From positions 1 through 11,663 of the forward strand of contig CAMWHN010000037.1 of assembly GCA_947174085.1 (NCBI GenBank): a stretch of DNA of 11,663 nucleotides. The letters are read 5' to 3'. How positions within the stretch are numbered: position 1 is the first letter of the stretch; each line of letters opens with the position of its first letter. The stretch comes from an uncultured Ruminococcus sp. (GTDB lineage: Bacteria > Bacillota > Clostridia > Oscillospirales > Ruminococcaceae). Below are positions 6,747 through 11,663 of this stretch, one piece after another. A program made the position numbers and the translations under genes. The notes under the pieces are model-generated. The model did not search any database, had not been told where the DNA came from, and worked only from the letters and a program-made list of their open reading frames with translations.

Positions 6747-8019
6747 GGACAAAGGACAATACAACATTGTCCAGACTGATTTCATCACGCAAGAATTGCA
6801 ATGCTTCTTCATAACTCAATTCTGCTAAGACAGAAACAGATTCAAACGGTTTTATACCTGACATATAGCTATCTAATAACATAGACGCATTACTTTCCAC
6901 ACTATTCATAGAACGAATTGCGCTCCCATAACGTGCTTTTTTCAATCTCTCAAATGCTTCTCTGTCAAAGCCATTTGATTTAGCATGTTCCAGAACATCA
7001 AAAATTTTCTCACGCACTTCACGAGGTTTTCTGGATTCGCCACCCAGACCAATTGAAAAATGTCCATTGCCACCAAAAGGCATATCCACACCAAATTCAA
7101 AATTAATTAATTTTTGTTCTAACATTTCCTGATAACATTTTGAACTAGAGCCAAATAACGTTTGCAAAGTCATTTCTGCAAGCATTTCAGCTCTAAGCAA
7201 TTCTATTCCGGTTTTTTTAGGCTTTAATTTAAAATCTAAGCTAAACAAGGGCATACCCACAGGCGCAATATCTTCCATTTCAGAACATTTAATATTATCT
7301 GGTTCTTCCGGAAATACTTCTTCCAAACCTTGATTTTCACAGGGAATTAATAATCTATCACAAATTTCTAATACTTCTTCTGCCTTAATATTTCCCGCAA
7401 CGGCAAGTGTCATATTATGCAAATTATAAAACGTTCTGTAACATCTATATAATAAATCTGCATCAATTTTTGCAATGCTTTCAACTGTTCCGGCAATATC
7501 AATTCTAACAGGGTGATTATGATACATACCTTTCAACGCATTAAAAAATAATTTCCAGTTGGGTTCATCTTGATTCATTTTGATTTCTTGTGCAATAATG
7601 CCCTGTTCTTTTGCAACAGTTTCCTGTGTAAAATATGGGTGTTGTACAAAATCAAGTAAAATTTCAAGTGACGGCTTGAAATTTTCAGAACACATAAATA
7701 AATAAGCTGTTCTGTCAAATGACGTGTAGGCATTTGCAATCGCACCAGTTTTTGCATAACGCTCAAAAGCACCACAATCTTCATTTTCAAATAATTTATG
7801 CTCCAAAAAATGTGCTATTCCCTCAGGAACTTGTGCGAACTCTTTTTCGCCTTTTAATTTAAATCTGGTATTTACAGAGCCATATTTCGTACCAAATAAA
7901 GCATAAGCACTGTGATAATCTGGCATTTCCATAATATCAATATTCAAACCTGTCTGATGTTTCACACGCAAACAACTTTGTTCACCGTAGGGAGCTTTGA
8001 TAATTTCTGAATCTCTCAT
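6739..8019 (-). CDS. M16 zinc metallopeptidase, active subunit (YmfH-like)
   Basis: The product is 426 residues. The inverted zinc motif H-x-x-E-H is intact at H70-F-L-E73-H74, with the third metal ligand probably Glu145 in A-Q-E-I-K-M (75 residues after His70) and the conserved Glu138 before it. The C-terminal half (about 230-426) is a second M16-like domain that lacks the usual Arg/Tyr pair. That pair is present in the neighbouring gene product, so the two probably form a heterodimer like the mitochondrial processing peptidase or the YmfF/YmfH pair of Bacillus. There is no signal peptide, so it is probably cytosolic. The ATG overlaps the stop of the upstream partner in an ATGA, which suggests translational coupling. 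Its substrate is unknown; small peptides or leader remnants are plausible. Confidence 0.92.
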   Translation of the reverse strand: MRDSEIIKAPYGEQSCLRVKHQTGLNIDIMEMPDYHSAYALFGTKYGSVNTRFKLKGEKEFAQVPEGIAHFLEHKLFENEDCGAFERYAKTGAIANAYTSFDRTAYLFMCSENFKPSLEILLDFVQHPYFTQETVAKEQGIIAQEIKMNQDEPNWKLFFNALKGMYHNHPVRIDIAGTVESIAKIDADLLYRCYRTFYNLHNMTLAVAGNIKAEEVLEICDRLLIPCENQGLEEVFPEEPDNIKCSEMEDIAPVGMPLFSLDFKLKPKKTGIELLRAEMLAEMTLQTLFGSSSKCYQEMLEQKLINFEFGVDMPFGGNGHFSIGLGGESRKPREVREKIFDVLEHAKSNGFDREAFERLKKARYGSAIRSMNSVESNASMLLDSYMSGIKPFESVSVLAELSYEEALQFLRDEISLDNVVLSFVHA

Positions 8020-9281
8020 GCAGTTGCCTCCTGTTCTAAAATATACACACTATCTAATTGCAAAGTATTTGCAGTTGCAATAATATCTTCTTTTGTAACT
8101 TGTTCAAATAAAGCAATTCGTTCTTCAACGCTTGCATGGTCTTCTCTTATGAAACGTTCTAATGCTTCTGCTACACAAGAAGACGGTGTATCACCAGTCA
8201 AACGCAAGGCATTTATAATATAGCGTTTTGCATTAATTAATAACATATCATCAAATTCACCTTTTTGCAATAATTCCAACTGTTCTAAAATTGCTTTTTG
8301 TGTTTTTTCAAGATTTTCCGCTGAAACACCAGAAGAAATAACAATGCTATTCTTAGGACGAATGTTCTTGCTAGAGCAGTAATAACAAAGACTTAATTTT
8401 TCTCTGACATTTGAAAATAACAAAGAAAATGGCGCACCACCAAGCATTAAACTTGTCATATGAAGCTGTTCCGCCGTTGGATTCTGATTAGATTTCAAAG
8501 CAAGCATTAACTGACATTGATTCACGTTCATAGATTCTCTGACAACAACTGGTTCAGATTTGCAAGCACTTGGCGCATAAAAACCCAAATCTTGTAATTT
8601 TCTTGGTTTGAATGCATTCTGAAATAAATTTTCTAGTTCCAGTGCATTTTCTGAACCGACATAATAAATTAAAATTTTTGCTTTTTCTAAAAATTCCAGA
8701 TATGCTTGATAAACAATTTCTGGTGTTAATGCCAATGCTTCTTCTTTTGTTCCATAGCATGTATAAGAAGCAATGTCACCTGCAAATGCAATTTCTTTTA
8801 ATCTTTTGCTGGCATACGAACGTTTGTCATTAATTTCACCGCCAATCATGTCAAGCAAATCTTGTAATTCTGTTTGAAAAGCCTGTTCTGTAAAGGCATT
8901 ATTATCTGAATTTAATAATGGGTGCAATAGGCATTCTAGTAAAAATTCTGTCACTTCTTGACGAAGTTTTTCGCCGTTCAGTGCATAACTATCTGCAATG
9001 GCACTAATTGTAAAATTCATGTGAAAAACGTCTCCAGAAACAAAAATACTTCCATTTATATGAGAACCGTACAGCTCCTGTAATTTTTTTGACATTTCAG
9101 CCACACTGGGATATTTTTTACATGAATTTAATAAAATACTATGTGCAAGACTCCATTTTGCATAATGTTCCGGTTCAGCTGGCATTAACATAACAACAGC
9201 AATATCACTAGTTTTAAATTTTGGTTCTGTGATACATGTCAACTGTACACCCTCACATAAATCTTTTGTGATTTCTTTCAA
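8016..9281 (-). CDS. M16-like peptidase family protein, inactive partner subunit (YmfF-like), TTG start
   Basis: The product is 421 residues from a TTG at 9281, chosen because AGGAGGG (9288-9294) lies 6 nt upstream. The ATG at 9347 would begin inside the promoter -35 element and add a hydrophobic stretch that is really leader sequence. The protein has the M16 two-domain layout, but the metal motif is gone: the region aligned with H-F-L-E-H reads A-H-S-I-L-L-N (46-52). The C-terminal domain keeps the F-S-N-V-R-E-K-L-S-L-C-Y-Y signature (289-301), including the conserved Arg293 and Tyr300. In the paired peptidases of this family such a subunit supplies substrate-binding residues. It is the first gene of the five-gene operon, driven from 9319-9347, and overlaps the active subunit gene by 4 nt. 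Confidence 0.9.
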   Translation of the reverse strand: MKEITKDLCEGVQLTCITEPKFKTSDIAVVMLMPAEPEHYAKWSLAHSILLNSCKKYPSVAEMSKKLQELYGSHINGSIFVSGDVFHMNFTISAIADSYALNGEKLRQEVTEFLLECLLHPLLNSDNNAFTEQAFQTELQDLLDMIGGEINDKRSYASKRLKEIAFAGDIASYTCYGTKEEALALTPEIVYQAYLEFLEKAKILIYYVGSENALELENLFQNAFKPRKLQDLGFYAPSACKSEPVVVRESMNVNQCQLMLALKSNQNPTAEQLHMTSLMLGGAPFSLLFSNVREKLSLCYYCSSKNIRPKNSIVISSGVSAENLEKTQKAILEQLELLQKGEFDDMLLINAKRYIINALRLTGDTPSSCVAEALERFIREDHASVEERIALFEQVTKEDIIATANTLQLDSVYILEQEATA

Positions 9282-9287
9282 TAGTAA

Positions 9288-9294
9288 CCCTCCT
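9288..9294 (-). promoter_or_regulatory. Ribosome binding site that decides the TTG start of the YmfF-like gene
   Basis: AGGAGGG on the minus strand lies 6 nt before TTG at 9281. It is the only strong ribosome site near the 5' end of this gene. Confidence 0.85.
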
Positions 9295-9318
9295 ATGATA
9301 AAATAAAATACAGTATTT

Positions 9319-9347
9319 ATTATATCATATTTTTTATGAAAATGCAA
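9319..9347 (-). promoter_or_regulatory. Extended -10 sigma-A promoter of the M16-lgt-folD-AIM24 operon
   Basis: On the minus strand: TTGCAT (9342-9347), a 17-nt spacer, TATAAT (9319-9324), with TG of an extended -10 one base before it. Transcription would start near 9311, giving a leader of about 30 nt. It nearly matches the promoter at 2467-2495, including the downstream AAATAC. Confidence 0.87.
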
Positions 9348-9385
9348 GAAAAATTTCTAAATTTTCTGGAAACACTTGCATTTTC
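9338..9385. repeat. 11-bp inverted repeat linking the two divergent -35 regions
   Basis: GAAAATGCAAG (9338-9348) and CTTGCATTTTC (9375-9385) are perfect reverse complements separated by 26 nt. Each arm contains the -35 element TTGCAT of one of the divergent promoters. It may be simple reuse of a promoter motif or a paired protein-binding site. Confidence 0.6.
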
Positions 9386-9404
9386 TTGGAAAATATGCTA
9401 TGAT
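9376..9404 (+). promoter_or_regulatory. Extended -10 sigma-A promoter of dapF-dapL
   Basis: TTGCAT (9376-9381), a 17-nt spacer, TATGAT (9399-9404), with TG at 9396-9397. The start would be near 9411. The -10 differs from consensus at one base, which may make it weaker than its divergent partner. Confidence 0.82.
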
Positions 9405-9444
9405 AAATCTGTAAGTATACATAAATATACAATTGCATGTAAGA

Positions 9445-9452
9445 AAGGTGAT
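9445..9452 (+). promoter_or_regulatory. Ribosome binding site that decides the dapF start
   Basis: AAGGTGAT lies just before the ATG at 9457 (8 nt from its AGG). It supports that ATG over the TTG at 9433 and the out-of-frame ATG at 9437. Confidence 0.8.
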
Positions 9453-9456
9453 TTTT

Positions 9457-10296
9457 ATGAAATTTTCAAAAATGCATGGTATCGGCAACGATTATGTCTA
9501 TGTAAACTGTTTTCAAGAACAAGTAGACAATCCAGAACAACTTTCTATTGCTGTAAGCGACAGAAGAAAAGGCATTGGCTCTGATGGATTAATTTTAATT
9601 TTACCGTCAGAAAAAGCAGATTGCCGTATGAGAATGTTTAATGCAGACGGTTCAGAAGGTATGATGTGTGGCAATGGCATTCGCTGTGTTGGCAAATATG
9701 TCTATGATAATCATATTGTAACTAGTCCTGAATTATCTGTAGAAACAAAATCTGGAATTAAATATATTACACTTCAGATTGAAAATAATAAAGCCATTGG
9801 CGCAACGGTAGACATGGGCAAAGCAATTTTAAAACCGTCTGATATTCCTATGATTGCCGAAGGTGAAAATTTTATTGCGAAGCCTTTGACAGTCAATCAA
9901 AAGCAATATATTATTACTGCTGTTTCTATGGGAAATCCACATTGTGTTGTATTTCTTGATGAAGATGTGAATCAATTAGATTTAGAAAAAATTGGCTCTG
10001 CATTTGAACATCATGAAGCATTTCCCGAACAGGTTAATACAGAATTTGTGAATATTATTAATTCTCATACAGTAAAAATGCGTGTCTGGGAACGTGGCAG
10101 TGGTGAAACAATGGCTTGTGGCACAGGTGCTTGTGCAGTTGCTGTTGCGTCTGTTCTGAATGGCTATTGTAAGCATGATGAGCCGATTACAGTGCAATTA
10201 CTCGGCGGAGATTTGCAAATTGTTTATCGTGCAAATGGTACAGTTATGATGACTGGTTCTGCAACTCATGTATTTGACGGGACTTGGTCTGAATAA
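9457..10296 (+). CDS. dapF: Diaminopimelate epimerase
   Basis: The product is 279 residues, the normal DapF length. It interconverts LL- and meso-diaminopimelate without a cofactor, using two cysteines as acid and base. Meso-DAP then goes to peptidoglycan and lysine. The first catalytic Cys71 lies in M-M-C-G-N-G-I-R-C and the second, Cys221, in G-S-G-E-T-M-A-C-G-T-G-A-C. Substrate-contact motifs are H-G-I-G-N-D-Y at 7-13, A-D-G-S at 63-66, G-N-P-H at 159-162 and E-R-G-S-G-E at 212-217. Both halves of the two-fold DapF fold are complete. The start follows an AAGGTGAT ribosome site. It is the first gene of a two-gene operon and lies 29 nt before dapL, which makes its substrate. Cytosolic. No regulatory RNA such as a lysine riboswitch is visible in the short leader. 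Confidence 0.97.
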   Translation: MKFSKMHGIGNDYVYVNCFQEQVDNPEQLSIAVSDRRKGIGSDGLILILPSEKADCRMRMFNADGSEGMMCGNGIRCVGKYVYDNHIVTSPELSVETKSGIKYITLQIENNKAIGATVDMGKAILKPSDIPMIAEGENFIAKPLTVNQKQYIITAVSMGNPHCVVFLDEDVNQLDLEKIGSAFEHHEAFPEQVNTEFVNIINSHTVKMRVWERGSGETMACGTGACAVAVASVLNGYCKHDEPITVQLLGGDLQIVYRANGTVMMTGSATHVFDGTWSE

Positions 10297-10310
10297 AAAA
10301 TATAAAAAAC

Positions 10311-10316
10311 GGAGGT
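10311..10316 (+). promoter_or_regulatory. Ribosome binding site of dapL
   Basis: GGAGGT lies 9 nt before the ATG at 10326 in the 29-nt gap after dapF. No promoter or terminator is seen in the gap, so the two genes are probably co-transcribed. Confidence 0.8.
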
Positions 10317-10325
10317 ATATTTTTC

Positions 10326-11558
10326 ATGGTAAAAGTAAACGAAAATTATTTAAAACTGGAAAAAAATTATTTATTTATCCGCATTGCTGAAAAAGTAAAT
10401 GCTTTCCAGAAAGCAAATCCTGATGTGAAATTAATTCGCATGGGTATTGGTGATGTCACATTGCCAATTGCACCAGTTGTTGTGGACGCTATGAAAAAAG
10501 CTTGTGATGAACTCGCTGTCAAAGAAACGTTCAGAGGTTATGAAGACAGTGGTGCTGGCTATGATTTCTTGCGTGAAGCTGTCGCAAATTATTACAAGTC
10601 TTTTGGGGCTGATGTTCCGGCTTGTGATATCAGAATCAATGACGGTGCAAAAAGTGACTGTGGTAATTTAGTAGATATTTTCGGTGATGATAATATTGTT
10701 TTAATCACAGACCCTGCTTATCCTGTTTATGTAGATTCTAATCTCATGAACGGCAGACAAATTGTCTATGCAGATTCTACAGAAGAAAATGGATTCTGTG
10801 CAATGCCAAATCCTGATGGCTATGAATTAAACGGCGAAAAAGTTTTCCCTGATATTATTTATTTGTGTTCTCCAAATAATCCGACTGGTGCTGCTTATAC
10901 AAAACAACAGCTTGCAGAATGGATTGCTTATGCAAAACAGCATGGTGCAGTAATTCTTTATGATGCTGCTTATGAAGCTTTTATTAGTCAAGAAAATATT
11001 CCAAGAAGTATTTATCAAATTGCAGGTGCAAAAGAAGTCGCAATTGAAATGTGTTCTTTGTCTAAAACAGCAGGCTTTACAGGGGTACGTTGTGGTTATA
11101 CAGTTGTACCGTCTGAACTCAAGGCAATTGCTAGTGACGGCACAGAAGTAAGTCTTGCACAGCTCTGGAACAGACGTGAAGGCTCTAAATTCAATGGTGT
11201 GTCTTATCCTGTACAGCGTGGGGCAGAAGCTGTATTTACACCAGAGGGACAAAAACAAGTCAAAGAAAATATTATTTATTATCAGGAAAATGCTAAAATT
11301 ATTGCTGAAACACTTACAGAATTAAATATTCCATTCACTGGCGGTATTAATTCCCCGTATATCTGGTTCAAATGCCCATTTGAATTAGATAGCTGGTCAT
11401 TCTTTGACAAAATGCTGAATGAAATTGCTGTTGTTGGCACTCCAGGGGCAGGATTTGGCAAAAACGGCACAAATTGGTTTAGATTAACAGCTTTCGGCGA
11501 TAAAGATAATACGATTGAAGCTATGAACCGTCTGAAAGAATTTATAAAAAATAATTAA
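10326..11558 (+). CDS. dapL: LL-diaminopimelate aminotransferase
   Basis: The product is 410 residues, typical of DapL. This PLP enzyme (fold type I, class I/II aminotransferase) makes LL-diaminopimelate directly from tetrahydrodipicolinate and glutamate, skipping the succinyl or acetyl steps. The PLP lysine is Lys247 in C-S-L-S-K-T-A-G. Other cofactor residues are in S-P-N-N-P-T-G (182-188), D213 in L-Y-D-A-A-Y, and the substrate carboxylate arginine Arg386 in W-F-R-L-T-A-F. The N-terminal segment (F-R-G-Y-E-D-S-G-A-G-Y, 69-79, and M-G-I-G-D-V-T-L-P, 39-47) is characteristic of DapL over other aminotransferases. Next to dapF it gives two consecutive steps of the pathway. No clear intrinsic terminator follows, so a further gene may be co-transcribed beyond the window. 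Confidence 0.95.
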   Translation: MVKVNENYLKLEKNYLFIRIAEKVNAFQKANPDVKLIRMGIGDVTLPIAPVVVDAMKKACDELAVKETFRGYEDSGAGYDFLREAVANYYKSFGADVPACDIRINDGAKSDCGNLVDIFGDDNIVLITDPAYPVYVDSNLMNGRQIVYADSTEENGFCAMPNPDGYELNGEKVFPDIIYLCSPNNPTGAAYTKQQLAEWIAYAKQHGAVILYDAAYEAFISQENIPRSIYQIAGAKEVAIEMCSLSKTAGFTGVRCGYTVVPSELKAIASDGTEVSLAQLWNRREGSKFNGVSYPVQRGAEAVFTPEGQKQVKENIIYYQENAKIIAETLTELNIPFTGGINSPYIWFKCPFELDSWSFFDKMLNEIAVVGTPGAGFGKNGTNWFRLTAFGDKDNTIEAMNRLKEFIKNN

Positions 11559-11663
11559 TTTTACAAACTTTTGCAATAGGGAATCACATCTATTTTCTTG
11601 TTTTCGCTATATTTTAATTATGATATTAAAAAAATATGAAAAATTTTTTTAAATCTACTAAGA
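11559..11663. other. AT-rich end of window without a recognisable gene
   Basis: This 105-nt stretch after dapL has no convincing coding sequence, hairpin terminator or promoter. A TTGTTT (11598-11603) and TATGAT (11619-11624) pair exists, but its spacing of 15 nt is poor. A run of A then T near 11627-11651 is just low-complexity sequence as far as I can see. Confidence 0.5.

Noticed and set aside
9282..9347. ATG at 9347 as start of the YmfF-like gene
   Set aside because: It lies in the -35 element of the operon promoter, so it would not be transcribed; the TTG at 9281 has a strong AGGAGGG.
9415..9430. GTATA / TATAC inverted repeat in the dapF leader
   Set aside because: A 5-bp A-T-rich stem near the transcription start is too weak and too likely by chance to call a regulator site.
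9405..9456. Lysine riboswitch before dapF-dapL
   Set aside because: The leader is about 46 nt, far too short for this riboswitch, and shows no suitable stems.
9336..9584. 82-codon plus-strand frame across the dapF promoter and start
   Set aside because: It covers the promoter and the dapF 5' end in another frame, has no ribosome site and no recognisable protein features.
10827..11258. 143-codon minus-strand frame inside dapL
   Set aside because: It is antisense to a well-supported dapL; the cysteine-rich translation is typical of a shadow of the opposite strand.
11559..11663. Terminator or new promoter after dapL
   Set aside because: No GC-containing hairpin with a T run is present, and the best -35/-10 pair (TTGTTT, TATGAT) has a 15-nt spacer; the sequence is too AT-rich to judge.
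1..11663. CRISPR array, tRNA, rRNA, insertion sequence or phage attachment site
   Set aside because: No regularly spaced repeats, cloverleaf-like segments, transposase motifs or terminal inverted repeats were seen; the only long repeat is the dockerin gene duplication.

Overview
The window comes from a low-GC Gram-positive bacterium, most likely a gut or rumen Ruminococcus-like member of the Oscillospiraceae/Ruminococcaceae. The reasons are the AT-rich sequence, strong AGGAGG-type ribosome sites and sigma-A promoters, secreted proteins carrying type-I-like dockerin modules (the mark of cellulosome- or amylosome-type complexes), and lysine/cell-wall synthesis through DapL (LL-diaminopimelate aminotransferase) and DapF. 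Genus is an inference and species cannot be read from the sequence.

Left region, 1-2402, minus strand: a secreted-protein operon. A perfect consensus promoter (2374-2402) drives a V8/glutamyl-endopeptidase-like serine protease whose dockerin is N-terminal, in the probable propeptide. It is followed 25 nt later by a small secreted protein of unknown function with a C-terminal dockerin (436-1098). Next comes a second, tandemly duplicated copy of that small gene (from 386 leftwards, running off the window). It is out of frame because of a run of eight A residues directly after its ATG. No terminator is seen between the three genes.

Middle, 2467-4177: a beta-CASP metallo-beta-lactamase-fold ribonuclease-like gene on the plus strand with its own extended -10 promoter. 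It converges on the next operon at a shared bidirectional terminator (4148-4177).

Right-middle, 4188-9347, minus strand: a five-gene housekeeping operon starting from a promoter at 9319-9347. The order of transcription is an inactive M16-like subunit (YmfF-like), an active M16 zinc peptidase subunit (YmfH-like), lgt (prolipoprotein diacylglyceryl transferase), folD, and an AIM24-family gene. The spacing is tight (ATGA overlap, 8-nt overlap, then gaps of 28 and 26 nt).

Right, 9376-11558, plus strand: dapF and dapL, divergent from the M16 operon, make meso-diaminopimelate for peptidoglycan and lysine. The last 105 bases hold no gene that I can support.

Most of the window is ordinary core metabolism. 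The part most worth a second look is the protease/small-dockerin operon, with its possible slippage-controlled or decaying duplicate and a protease whose dockerin seems to lie in the part removed on activation. A second point is a near-identical promoter design (TTGCAT, 17 nt, TATG-N-TATAAT-like) in front of three separate core transcription units.
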